From NCBI GenBank assembly GCA_937138295.1, contig CAKZOX010000006.1, positions 1 through 55,520 on the forward strand: a stretch of DNA of 55,520 nucleotides, written 5' to 3'. The position numbers and the translations under genes were made by a program. The DNA is from an uncultured Campylobacteraceae bacterium (GTDB lineage: Bacteria > Campylobacterota > Campylobacteria > Campylobacterales > Arcobacteraceae). Below the pieces are notes generated by a model. It was given only the letters and a program-made list of their open reading frames with translations, was not told the origin of the DNA and searched no databases. Shown piece by piece: positions 44,831 through 53,812 of the stretch; the stretch's first letter is position 1; every line of letters begins with the position of its first letter.

Positions 44831-45394
44831 ATGGCAAGTAAAACATTGATGAGATTTACAGGTGTTGGTGGACAAGGTGTACTTCTTGCAGGTGCAATTT
44901 TTGCAGCTGCTAAAATCAACGATGGTGGATACGGTTTAAAAACTGCAACATATACATCTCAAGTAAGAGGTGGTCCAACAGTTGTTGATATTACATTACA
45001 AGATGAAGAAATTTTATATCCATATGCAAATGATGGTGAAATTGATTTCATGTTATCAGTTGCTAATGTTTCATACAACCAATTCAAAGGTGGAGTTAAA
45101 CCAGGTGGTACAATTGTAATTGAACCAAACCTTGTTTCACCTACTGATGAAGATAGAAAAACTTGGAATATCGTTGAGATTCCAATCATTACTATTGCAA
45201 AAGAAGAAGTTGGAAATGTTATTACTCAATCTGTATTAGCCTTAGCAATTGCTAACTACTTTACAGATGAAGCTGTTCCTGCTGATGTATTAAGAGAAAC
45301 TATGCTTTCTAAAGTACCTGCAAAAGTTCACGATATTAACAACAAAGCGTTTGATCTAGGATACAAATACGCTAAAGAATCTGACAATAGATAA
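44831..45394 (+). CDS. oorC: 2-oxoglutarate:acceptor oxidoreductase subunit OorC (gamma)
   Basis: This 187-residue protein has the gamma-subunit N terminus GVGGQGVLLAGAIFAAA and SQVRGGPT. It completes the complex. The order D-A-B-C matches Campylobacter and Helicobacter. A perfect hairpin follows. Confidence 0.95.
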   Translation: MASKTLMRFTGVGGQGVLLAGAIFAAAKINDGGYGLKTATYTSQVRGGPTVVDITLQDEEILYPYANDGEIDFMLSVANVSYNQFKGGVKPGGTIVIEPNLVSPTDEDRKTWNIVEIPIITIAKEEVGNVITQSVLALAIANYFTDEAVPADVLRETMLSKVPAKVHDINNKAFDLGYKYAKESDNR

Positions 45395-45396
45395 TA

Positions 45397-45424
45397 ATTA
45401 TAAGTAGCATTAGCTACTTATAAT
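45397..45424. terminator. Bidirectional hairpin between oorC and the convergent gene
   Basis: ATTATAAGTAGC (45397-45408) pairs perfectly with GCTACTTATAAT (45413-45424) around a four-base loop in which the minus-strand stop codon lies. No long T-run is present. Confidence 0.6.
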
Positions 45425-45871
45425 ATCTTCTAACTTTTTAGAAATTTCTAAATTACAATTTTTTATACAACTTAGCACTAAGCTACACTCTTTTTTATAA
45501 TTATCATCTACTTTTTCATTTTCTAATATTATAATTCTAGATGACAGTTCAATACTTTGAACTAAATATTCACTATTTAATAAAGCTTCAATTCTTTTAT
45601 TAATGTTCTTATAACTTAATGTTTCAGATATCTCAGCCTCATTAGAACCAATCTTAGAGTAAATATCATCATAGGTTAAAGAAGATGAATTTAACACCTC
45701 ATATAAAGCACAATGAACTAAAACTTTATCTTTATCTTCATCTTTTGTATCGTTATGGCTTTTGATTATTAAATCATAGATTTTTGAGATAAACTCTTTA
45801 TTAGAAAATTTAGTGGAGATATTTTTAGTGTAAGAATCTAAAATAAGATTAAAAGATTTATTTGTTTTCAT
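45410..45871 (-). CDS. Hypothetical helical protein
   Basis: A 153-residue protein with several amphipathic helices, many Ser, Lys and Glu residues, three scattered Cys and no signal peptide. I do not recognise a family. It overlaps the upstream exonuclease gene by 14 bases, so it is translationally coupled and may act with it. Confidence 0.6.
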   Translation of the reverse strand: MKTNKSFNLILDSYTKNISTKFSNKEFISKIYDLIIKSHNDTKDEDKDKVLVHCALYEVLNSSSLTYDDIYSKIGSNEAEISETLSYKNINKRIEALLNSEYLVQSIELSSRIIILENEKVDDNYKKECSLVLSCIKNCNLEISKKLEDIISS

Positions 45872-46715
45872 CTTGAGTTTTTTCTTCTCTCTTTTCTTTT
45901 TTTTCTTTTTTATAGTCTCGTTTATTATGATCTCTTTTAGGTGGAGGATTAATTATTTTACCTTGTTTTGAAAAGGCTATTAAATCCTCTGTAGTTTTGA
46001 TATTTACATCTAGTTTGCTTAGTGATTCTATAAATATATAGTAAGTAGTCAATGCATCATAATAAGCTCTATGATGATGCTTCACTTTTATATCTAATTC
46101 TTCTTTTAAAAATTTAAGTCCATATTTTTGAGCATCAATTGTTCTTTTAGCTAAATCAATACTACATAATTTTCTATTTTGTAATTTTCCTAAGTCATAT
46201 TTTTCAAAAGAATCAGAAATAAAATTAAAATCAAATTTTATATCATGGGCAATAAATACAGTATCTTCTAAAAATATTTTAAAATCTTGTAATACATTTT
46301 TAATAAAAGGGGCATTCTTTAACATACTAGGTCTAATATTCGTTACATCTTGAATATATGGAGGTATATCTTTTGCATAAACTAAAGTATCAAACTGGTC
46401 AATTACTTTTCCATTTTGTACTTTAACTGCTCCTAATTCAATAATTTGATAGCCTTTTTTTACATTAGAACCATTTGTTTCAATATCAACTATACAAAAT
46501 ACTTGATCTTCAATTTTATTAGTTAATGTAGATAAAGATACTTGTTCATTTTCTATTTCTAAAGGTAATCCATTTGAAATTAATAATTCAAACTCTAAGT
46601 ATGGATCTAAAAAAAATGTATCAGTACACTTTTCAATTCTCTCTAAAAATTCATCAAAAGGTATTGATTTTTTTGTTAGTTCTTCTATTAAATAGTTTAA
46701 TGTATTATATTTCAT
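45858..46715 (-). CDS. DnaQ-family 3'-5' exonuclease
   Basis: This 285-residue protein has an N-terminal helical part (about 1-70), then a DEDDh exonuclease domain with Exo I (IVDIETNG), Exo II (AHDIKFDFNFI) and Exo III (HHRAYYDAL, His-x4-Asp). The C-terminal tail is highly basic (Lys/Arg/Glu) and may bind nucleic acid. It resembles the epsilon-like exonuclease of Campylobacterota and could be proofreading or repair related. It overlaps trpF by 11 bases. Confidence 0.85.
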   Translation of the reverse strand: MKYNTLNYLIEELTKKSIPFDEFLERIEKCTDTFFLDPYLEFELLISNGLPLEIENEQVSLSTLTNKIEDQVFCIVDIETNGSNVKKGYQIIELGAVKVQNGKVIDQFDTLVYAKDIPPYIQDVTNIRPSMLKNAPFIKNVLQDFKIFLEDTVFIAHDIKFDFNFISDSFEKYDLGKLQNRKLCSIDLAKRTIDAQKYGLKFLKEELDIKVKHHHRAYYDALTTYYIFIESLSKLDVNIKTTEDLIAFSKQGKIINPPPKRDHNKRDYKKEKKEKREEKTQDENK

Positions 46716-47298
46716 TTACTTTTTTTACAAACTCTATCATTTTAGTATTAGATTTTTTACCTTTAGTCTCTTCAACACCACTACTTACATCTACTCCATA
46801 AAAATTAAGATCTTTTAATTCATGTAAATTAGATGCATTTAAACCACCTGCTAAAATAAGATTTGAACAATCAATTCCTTCAAACCATTCTATGGCAATT
46901 CTTTTACCTTCTCCACCATAATTTTCAACAAATGCATCAACTAAATAGTATTTTGAAGGATCTAAGCCAATTAAATCTTCTCTTGATTTGACTCTAATAA
47001 CTTCAATAAATCTAGTTTGTAAAGACTCATAAAACTTATTATCAGCTTCAAAATGAATTTGAGCAATATCAATACCTGAAATTCTAGCTATAAAATCTGC
47101 TTGTGCAGCATAAATATTAACAAATAAACCGACACTTTGAACAAAAGGAGGAAGTTTATCTATGATTTCTTTAGCTTTAGTTGGTTCAATATATCTAGGA
47201 CTTTTTTTATAAAATACAAACCCTAAAGCATTCGCACCTGCTTTTACAGCATTTAATGCATCTTCAAGATTTGTAATTCCACAGATTTTTATTCTCAT
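46705..47298 (-). CDS. trpF: Phosphoribosylanthranilate isomerase
   Basis: This 197-residue TIM-barrel enzyme has the start MRIKICGITNLEDA and motifs GFVFYKKSPRYI, LAGGLNASN and DVSSGVEETKGKKS. The catalytic Cys is in KICG. It isomerises phosphoribosylanthranilate in tryptophan synthesis, next to rpe. The other trp gene here is trpC at 39259. Confidence 0.95.
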   Translation of the reverse strand: MRIKICGITNLEDALNAVKAGANALGFVFYKKSPRYIEPTKAKEIIDKLPPFVQSVGLFVNIYAAQADFIARISGIDIAQIHFEADNKFYESLQTRFIEVIRVKSREDLIGLDPSKYYLVDAFVENYGGEGKRIAIEWFEGIDCSNLILAGGLNASNLHELKDLNFYGVDVSSGVEETKGKKSNTKMIEFVKKVNEI

Positions 47299-47299
47299 T

Positions 47300-47941
47300 T
47301 TATACCTGTAAAGACTTTATAGCTTTTGAATAATCCTCATTTCCAAATACATAAGACCCAGCAACTACAACATCTACTCCAGCCTCTTTTAGCTCATGGA
47401 TATTTTTATCATTTACCCCACCATCTACTTCAATTAGGCAATTTGGATTTTTTTCATTGATTAGTTTTTTTAATCTTCTTGTTTTTTCAACAACACTAGT
47501 AATAAATTTTTGACCACCAAAACCAGGATTTACAGACATTAGTAAAACCATATCTAAGTCTTCTAATAAAAACTCTATACTTTCAGGTGGAGTATGAGGA
47601 TTTAAAACAATAGCAGGTTTTATTCCATAAGATCTTATTTTTTGAATCAATCTGTGAGGATGTTTTTCACTTTCAATATGAAAAGAGATATACTCAGGTT
47701 TTAAAGGTGCAAAAAGTTCTACAAAGAAAGTATTATTTTCTACCATTAAATGTACATCTAAAGGTTTTGTAGCAGCTTTTGCTACAGGATTTACTACAAC
47801 TGGTCCAATAGTCATATTTGGTACAAAATGACCATCCATTACGTCAACGTGGATTAAATCACATCCACCATCACAAATAGCTTTTATTTCTTGGTCTAAT
47901 TTACCAAAATCTGCAGATAATATTGAGGGTGCAACTAACAT
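47300..47941 (-). CDS. rpe: Ribulose-phosphate 3-epimerase
   Basis: This 213-residue TIM-barrel protein has the Rpe signatures VAPSILSADFGKL, IHVDVMDGHFVPN, LMSVNPGFGGQKF and EVDGG. It interconverts ribulose 5-phosphate and xylulose 5-phosphate. It is two bases upstream of trpF in the same transcription direction. Confidence 0.96.
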   Translation of the reverse strand: MLVAPSILSADFGKLDQEIKAICDGGCDLIHVDVMDGHFVPNMTIGPVVVNPVAKAATKPLDVHLMVENNTFFVELFAPLKPEYISFHIESEKHPHRLIQKIRSYGIKPAIVLNPHTPPESIEFLLEDLDMVLLMSVNPGFGGQKFITSVVEKTRRLKKLINEKNPNCLIEVDGGVNDKNIHELKEAGVDVVVAGSYVFGNEDYSKAIKSLQV

Positions 47942-47985
47942 ATAAGGCCTTTTAATTTTTTTTGGATTATATCATTAATCTTATA

Positions 47986-48408
47986 TCATTTATCTTTTAG
48001 ATTATTAATATAGTAATAAATTGCGTCAATCTCTTCATTTACCAAAAAATATGTAGGCATTACATCAGCTTTATAAATTAATTTTTGACAAACTTCATCA
48101 TTTTGGAAAGTTTTCTTTTTTGTATCTTTACCATTAACTTTACTGTAAAATGTTTTATAATCAATATTTTTGATACTAGGAGTTGTTAATTTACAATTGT
48201 ATTTTTTGTTTCTATAAACATGAGTAAAAGATACTATAGTTTTACCTTCAGCATTTTCCCCATGACACTTAATACAACCTATTCCCCTTGGATTATTATA
48301 AAGCATTTTCCCATATTCAAACTTTGTAATAAAAGAGTTCTCATTGCCTAATGTGTTAGCAAATAAAGATGAAGTTAATATGAAAAATAAAAAAAGAGAT
48401 TTTATCAA
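47986..48408 (-). CDS. Periplasmic c-type cytochrome
   Basis: A 140-residue protein with a signal peptide (MIKSLFLFFILTSSLFA) and one heme motif Cys45-Ile-Lys-Cys48-His49, with an axial Met in the MPTYF segment. It is a class I monoheme cytochrome that could shuttle electrons in the periplasm. Its start overlaps the Nudix stop by four bases (ATGA). Confidence 0.87.
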   Translation of the reverse strand: MIKSLFLFFILTSSLFANTLGNENSFITKFEYGKMLYNNPRGIGCIKCHGENAEGKTIVSFTHVYRNKKYNCKLTTPSIKNIDYKTFYSKVNGKDTKKKTFQNDEVCQKLIYKADVMPTYFLVNEEIDAIYYYINNLKDK

Positions 48409-48992
48409 TCAAACTTCCTATTTAATTTATTTTGAAAAAACCAATAAAAAGAGAATATTAGCCCTGGAGTTTTTGGTTTTGATTCATCAAATACAAACTC
48501 TTTTGCTTTATTTAAAGGTAAATAATATAATTCAATCTCCTCAGATTCAATTCCACCACCTTCATGAATTTTTAAGTCATCATTGATTTCAGCATAAAAT
48601 ACAGTTTGTAATCCACCTGAAAACCCAACAGCTGTATAAAATGCAGTTATTCTTTCAATATGGTCAGGTTTAACATCATAACCACACTCTTCATCTATTT
48701 CTTCAGATGTAATAGTAAACTCATCTAACTCTTTGTCTTTTAATCCAGCACATAACTCATAAGTAATTCCATCACCCTCTTGGTTATTTGCAAAATAAAC
48801 AGCTGGTCTAAATTGTTTTACTAATAAAAATGCATCTTTTTTTGTATGATATAAAAGTACAGCAACGCTATCATGACTTTTAACAGCTTCCCATCTTCTT
48901 TGTCTTCCACTTTGTTCAAAAGTGAAAGACATTGGATGTATAAACTTAGGATTTTCTAGTTTATGCACTTTAAAGTTTTTTATGTTTGACAT
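48405..48992 (-). CDS. Nudix hydrolase, NUDT14-like
   Basis: This 195-residue protein resembles NUDT14, a UDP-sugar diphosphatase. Shared blocks are VKQFRPAVY, ELCAGLKD, EEIDEECGY and AFYTAVGFSGGLQT. The Nudix box has a Glu where the usual Arg stands and an altered spacing, as also seen in that subfamily. It should hydrolyse a nucleoside diphosphate sugar, substrate unknown. Confidence 0.82.
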   Translation of the reverse strand: MSNIKNFKVHKLENPKFIHPMSFTFEQSGRQRRWEAVKSHDSVAVLLYHTKKDAFLLVKQFRPAVYFANNQEGDGITYELCAGLKDKELDEFTITSEEIDEECGYDVKPDHIERITAFYTAVGFSGGLQTVFYAEINDDLKIHEGGGIESEEIELYYLPLNKAKEFVFDESKPKTPGLIFSFYWFFQNKLNRKFD

Positions 48993-49007
48993 ATGAATCT
49001 TTCATTT

Positions 49008-49511
49008 TTATTTGAAGTTATCAAAAACCAATGGTGATTTTAACTCTAAGCTTTTTAAATGTCTCATAATAGCCTGTAAATCATCTATGTTTTTACCACT
49101 AACTCTGATTTCATCACCTTGATTTACAGCAGTTACTTTTAATTTTAATTTTTTGATTTCACTTTGAATTGTTTTAGCTTCATCTTTTTCAATAGAATCA
49201 ATTATTCTATAAGTATACTTTCTATTTCCACCACTAGCATCTTCTTTTTTTGTTTCTTCTAATGAATTAATTGAAATATCTCTTTTATTCATTTTAGAAA
49301 TTAAAATATCGTACATAGCTTCAACTTTATTGTCACTATCACTTACTAATGTAAGAACTTTAGAACCTTGATTAAAATCAATCTCTTTTGTAATACCTTT
49401 AAAGTCATATCTATTATCAACTTCTTTTTGAGCTTGAATTACAGCATTTTTCATTTCTTGCATATCAAGTTTAGCTGAGATATCAAATTGATGTTCTTTT
49501 GATTTTGCCAT
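49008..49511 (-). CDS. YajQ family nucleotide-binding protein
   Basis: This 167-residue protein has the family signature EVDNRYDFKG near 30-40 and two ferredoxin-like folds. Some YajQ members bind cyclic di-GMP and affect transcription; others bind nucleotides without a clear role. Its start overlaps the kinase stop by one base, so it is coupled to a large sensor kinase. Confidence 0.92.
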   Translation of the reverse strand: MAKSKEHQFDISAKLDMQEMKNAVIQAQKEVDNRYDFKGITKEIDFNQGSKVLTLVSDSDNKVEAMYDILISKMNKRDISINSLEETKKEDASGGNRKYTYRIIDSIEKDEAKTIQSEIKKLKLKVTAVNQGDEIRVSGKNIDDLQAIMRHLKSLELKSPLVFDNFK

Positions 49512-52162
49512 TAATCTTCCTTTATAATTGAAATTGTAAATTTAGCTCCAACTAAAATTTCATCTTTAATATTAGATTTCGCATTTTCTACTTTAATATT
49601 TCCATTAACTTTATCAAGAATAGATTTAGTCATATATAAACCTAATCCTGTACCTTTTGAAGAAGGTTTAGTAGTGAAATATGGTTCAAAAATATTATCT
49701 ATAATATTTTCAGGAACACCTCCTGAATAATCTTGAATAACAATATCTAAATATTCTTTATTATCAACTAATGAAATATCAATTTTTGAATATTTTGTTT
49801 TTTTAGTTAATATTTCATCTCTAGCGTTATTTAAAATATTAATTAATACTTGAATAATCTCATTTTTATAACCTAAGGTTTTACTTTCATATAATTCTTC
49901 GTTTATATTAAGATTGATAGCAATACCTTGAGCTCTATAAATACTTTCAACTAAATCAATTGACATATCAATCATTTCTTTTACGTTATAAACTTCTTTA
50001 GGTGATTTTTCAAAGAAATTCCTAAAATCATTCATGGTTTTTTCCATAAGTATGATCTGTTTTTTGATTTTACTATTATCATTTTCTAAATCATCTAGTG
50101 AATATTTACCTAACTGTTTTAATAAATTTTGTTCAGAAGATATCATAGCTATTACATTTAATGGTTGTTTCCATTGATGTATAATCATTGAAATCATTTC
50201 ACCCATAGCAGCCATTTTACTATTTTGAGTTAATAGTGCATCTTTCTGTCTAGAATTATCTACTTCATTTTTAATTTTCTCTTGTAAATTTGAATTAATT
50301 TTTCTTAATTCTTCTGTTTTTTCAGAGACAATTTTTTGTAAATTATCATTTGTATCTTTTTGAGATAAAATTAAATTTTCAATCTTATTCGCCATTTCAT
50401 TAAATGATTTTTCAAGTTCACCTATTTCATCTTTTGATGTAATTTTTGTTCTAAATTTAAAATCATTTTTACCAAATTTCTTAGTTGCAATTAATAAATT
50501 TGAAATTTTTGATGAAATATAGTTTGAAAGCCAAATAGCTATCAAAATTACTATTAAAGTGATTACTACAGTTATTGTTGTTAATTCACTAATATTTTTT
50601 TGAATAAATGTATTAACTTGATTTTTATTTTCTTCTATCAAATCATTCATAAATTCATTTTGAGTTTTTAAAATATTTTTTATATTATTTCTTGTTTTAT
50701 TAGCAGCTGCATGAAACTCATCAACATTAGCTCCAATAGTTACAAAACCAAAACCTCTTTTAGAATCAGCATACTGACCTGTATAGTATGGAATAGTAGC
50801 AGCTGTTGATAGTTTCCATACTCCACTCCAAAAAATTACAAATGAACCAAAACCACCATTTTGAGTTAGTTGCATCCACCCATCACATTGTGGTGCAAAA
50901 TTTAAATATCTACAATCTAAAGGAATTTCACCGTAATCTTTTAATTGCTTAATATTAGGTTTTTTACTTAATGATTGTTCTTCAAATGTTGGATAAGACT
51001 TTAAAAATGTATTAATATCTTTATTTGAATTATAAAATTTATCTGCAACATCTTTACTAAGCCAAGGCATTACACCATTTCCTGTAGAAGAATTATATCC
51101 GTATATAAAATAGTCTCTGATGTGAGAAATATTTTTACCTTCAAAATCCCACATAAAAGCATAATTTCCTTCACTAGCATCAATTATATTATTTACTGGA
51201 TTTTTTGAAGTAGGATTTAAAGTATCAGTAAATTGCATAATATGTTCATGGTCTAATAAAATAGAAACATAACCTATTTTATTTTCATTTTCATATACAG
51301 GCTTTACAAATCTTACTATACCTTCAAATTTTTTACCAACTGGATTTTCTTTACCTGCATAGGCATAATTTTCAGGTTCAAATTCAATATTAGCTTTTTT
51401 TGCTTTTTCTTTAGTAAATGTCCCTATAACTTTTGTACCTACATATTCTCCTATAACTTCAGAAACATAAATGTCATTTTTTTCTAAGTTTATAATTTCA
51501 GGGAAAAAGTTTTCTGCTTTTAAATAAGTATTATCTTTTTTTGATAAATCTTTTAAATCTTTATCAATACTAGATACTTTATATTTTTCTTTTCCATTTA
51601 AATCAAAAAAACTAACTTCTTTATAAATTGGAATTAATTTCTTTTCAAAAAAAATAGGATCAATATAATTAAACTCTTTATCATTATCTTTCAAATTCGC
51701 ATTTGTTTTTTCTCTAACAAGTTCTTTAGGAGGATTAGTACTTTTCCAATTGTTTGTAGTGTCATTATATTCATAATCTTCGTGTACAATAATTTCTCTA
51801 TTTTTAGAACTATAAAAACTTTCCAAAGTTTTTTGATTTATATTTAAAGAAGATAAGAAAGTTATATCCTCATCCCTTTGATATAAAAATTCTGCAACAT
51901 TATTTGCAACTTCAAAGGTTAATCTTTCTAGTGAGTCTTGAGCTTTTTTATCTAAGTTTTTTACACTATCTTCAATGGCTTCATTTGCCGTATTTAGAAT
52001 TATTTCTTTACTACTATTGGAAATATATCTAGTAGTGTCATTGAAATACTCTCCTAATTTAACCATACCTACATATGATATATATGAAATAATTAACAAG
52101 GGTAAAAGTTTAATTAATACGAACAAAAAAATGAGCTTAAATTTTATAGAATACTTTCCCAA
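49511..52162 (-). CDS. Large membrane sensor histidine kinase with extracytoplasmic sensor domain
   Basis: An 883-residue protein. A membrane helix (about 9-32) precedes a long periplasmic region (to about 535) that carries Cache-like sensor parts: a VRFVKPVYENENKIGYVSILLD strand set and a second part with a Cys pair in LDCRYLNFAPQCDGW. A second helix (about 535-556), HAMP domain and coiled coil lead to His662 in HQWKQPL and an ATPase domain with NNARDE, GTGLGLY. It should sense a small extracellular molecule. No response regulator is adjacent; yajQ is coupled. Confidence 0.9.
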   Translation of the reverse strand: MGKYSIKFKLIFLFVLIKLLPLLIISYISYVGMVKLGEYFNDTTRYISNSSKEIILNTANEAIEDSVKNLDKKAQDSLERLTFEVANNVAEFLYQRDEDITFLSSLNINQKTLESFYSSKNREIIVHEDYEYNDTTNNWKSTNPPKELVREKTNANLKDNDKEFNYIDPIFFEKKLIPIYKEVSFFDLNGKEKYKVSSIDKDLKDLSKKDNTYLKAENFFPEIINLEKNDIYVSEVIGEYVGTKVIGTFTKEKAKKANIEFEPENYAYAGKENPVGKKFEGIVRFVKPVYENENKIGYVSILLDHEHIMQFTDTLNPTSKNPVNNIIDASEGNYAFMWDFEGKNISHIRDYFIYGYNSSTGNGVMPWLSKDVADKFYNSNKDINTFLKSYPTFEEQSLSKKPNIKQLKDYGEIPLDCRYLNFAPQCDGWMQLTQNGGFGSFVIFWSGVWKLSTAATIPYYTGQYADSKRGFGFVTIGANVDEFHAAANKTRNNIKNILKTQNEFMNDLIEENKNQVNTFIQKNISELTTITVVITLIVILIAIWLSNYISSKISNLLIATKKFGKNDFKFRTKITSKDEIGELEKSFNEMANKIENLILSQKDTNDNLQKIVSEKTEELRKINSNLQEKIKNEVDNSRQKDALLTQNSKMAAMGEMISMIIHQWKQPLNVIAMISSEQNLLKQLGKYSLDDLENDNSKIKKQIILMEKTMNDFRNFFEKSPKEVYNVKEMIDMSIDLVESIYRAQGIAINLNINEELYESKTLGYKNEIIQVLINILNNARDEILTKKTKYSKIDISLVDNKEYLDIVIQDYSGGVPENIIDNIFEPYFTTKPSSKGTGLGLYMTKSILDKVNGNIKVENAKSNIKDEILVGAKFTISIIKED

Positions 52163-52214
52163 GAGAAACCTTTTTTTTAGTGTAAATATTATATCTATTT
52201 AGTCTAAAATTATC

Positions 52215-53003
52215 TTAATTTTTAAAGAAATCCATTGGATTTGTGTATTCGTATCTAAAACCTGTTTCTAAAAGTTTTTCAGTACTTATTTTTCTATTTA
52301 AAACATTATTTTTATTTTCAAATATCGGCAATTGTAAATTTAAAATTCTACAGTGAAGAGAATATAATTCTTTTTTAGTTGGATGAATTGGAGCGCATAC
52401 ATTAAATATTCCATCATGAATTTCATTTTCAATAAAAAATTCAACTACATTAATCACATCATCTTTATGAACAAAGTTTACAATAGCACTACTATCACTT
52501 AATATTTTACCACTAAAAAATTTACCAGGCATTCTATTATAACCTGAAAGTCCAGATAACCTTAATATGTAATTGGTTTTTTGTTTAACTAAATTTTCTG
52601 CTAAAATAACTATTTTCTTTTTAGAATCATCCTCTATGATAAAATCTTCTGTGAAATTCATATTTATATTTGGATAAACAGATGTTGAACTAACAAAAAA
52701 TATTTTTTCTATATATTTAATTTTTGGATGATTGTATATTTTTGATAAAAATTCTAAATAATCTTCAGATTTTGATGGAGGAAAGTTTATAAATAAATAG
52801 TTTGTATCTAATAATTTATCTAAATTAGTAAGATTGTTTTCATTTAAAATAAAAGCTTCATATTTTTCTTTTTTTATATCATCTTTAATTTCATTTAATT
52901 TTTGTTCATTTCTAATGGAACATTTAATATTAAATTTACTTTCTAACTTTTTAGACAAAGGATAGCCAAGCCATCCTAAGCCAAGAATTGAAAATGTTTT
53001 CAT
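52215..53003 (-). CDS. NAD(P)-binding epimerase/dehydratase-like protein
   Basis: A 262-residue Rossmann protein starting MKTFSILGLGWLGYPLSK, with a GxGxxG-type loop. The segment FFVSSTSVYPN holds the catalytic-type Ser and Tyr. It resembles YeeZ-type relatives of extended SDR epimerases, but the usual Tyr-x3-Lys pair is not clear (SVYPNINMNF). The substrate is unknown. The channel gene lies seven bases upstream. Confidence 0.7.
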   Translation of the reverse strand: MKTFSILGLGWLGYPLSKKLESKFNIKCSIRNEQKLNEIKDDIKKEKYEAFILNENNLTNLDKLLDTNYLFINFPPSKSEDYLEFLSKIYNHPKIKYIEKIFFVSSTSVYPNINMNFTEDFIIEDDSKKKIVILAENLVKQKTNYILRLSGLSGYNRMPGKFFSGKILSDSSAIVNFVHKDDVINVVEFFIENEIHDGIFNVCAPIHPTKKELYSLHCRILNLQLPIFENKNNVLNRKISTEKLLETGFRYEYTNPMDFFKN

Positions 53004-53009
53004 TTTTAA

Positions 53010-53810
53010 CTACTCTTTTTGCTTTAAGTCTTTGATCTCTTCTTTTAATTCTTTTATTTCTTTTAGTAGTATATCAAGTTTAATACTATCTTCATGTATT
53101 TCTTCTTTCATATCAGCTTCTTGAAGTTTTTGCATTTCACCAATTATAACCGCAATAAATAAGTTAAAGAACACAAAAGCTGCAATAATTACAAATGAAA
53201 CAAAGTATACCCATGCCCATGGATAAACTTCCATAGCTTCATACATCACATCTGTCCAATCTTCAAATGTTAAAACTCTAAATAAAGTCAACATTGAAAT
53301 TAAGAAGTCTTTCCATAATCCAGATGGTAAATCAACAAAGAAGAAACTACCAATAATTGCGTATATATAAAATATGATGAACATTAAAATCACAATATCA
53401 ATGATAGAGGGAATAGCTTTAATTAACATATCTATAATTGCTTTTAATTCAGGTCTTGCTGTAAATAATCTTAGTATTCTAAAAACTCTCATAAGTCTAG
53501 CAATAGCTGCAAAACTTGAAGATTCTAAAGGTAAAAGTGTAATTACAACAATTACAAAGTCAAATATATTCCAACCTGACTTGAAAAAGTTTAATAACCT
53601 TTTTTCAGAAACCATTTTAATAGCTAACTCAAAAACAAAATAAATAGTTACAAAATAATCTGCAAATTTTAAGAATAAGTCATAATTACTTTCAACTTCA
53701 TCTAAAGTTTTAAAACCTAATATAGATGCATAAATAATAATAATTGCAGTAGTTAAATTAGAGAACCATTTAGAATCTCTAACCTTCTGAACTTGTTGTA
53801 TAGCTGACAA
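53010..53810 (-). CDS. One-domain voltage-gated cation channel with a calcium-type filter
   Basis: 266 residues beginning at a TTG with AGGAG five bases upstream. It has six segments. S2 carries Glu61, S3 Asp84 and S4 four Arg every third residue (105, 108, 111, 114). The pore has filter Thr181-Phe-Glu-Asp-Trp-Thr-Asp187, then EAMEVYPWAWVYF, which matches Arcobacter NavAb (MEVYPYAWVFF). S6 has Asn216. A C-terminal heptad helix (about 240-265) would form a tetramer coiled coil. Unlike NavAb (TLESWSM), the filter has Asp at 184 and 187, the positions of engineered calcium-selective mutants. It may be a native Ca2+ or mixed channel. The gene is coupled to the DUF423 gene. Confidence 0.88.
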   Translation of the reverse strand: MSAIQQVQKVRDSKWFSNLTTAIIIIYASILGFKTLDEVESNYDLFLKFADYFVTIYFVFELAIKMVSEKRLLNFFKSGWNIFDFVIVVITLLPLESSSFAAIARLMRVFRILRLFTARPELKAIIDMLIKAIPSIIDIVILMFIIFYIYAIIGSFFFVDLPSGLWKDFLISMLTLFRVLTFEDWTDVMYEAMEVYPWAWVYFVSFVIIAAFVFFNLFIAVIIGEMQKLQEADMKEEIHEDSIKLDILLKEIKELKEEIKDLKQKE

Positions 53811-53812
53811 AT

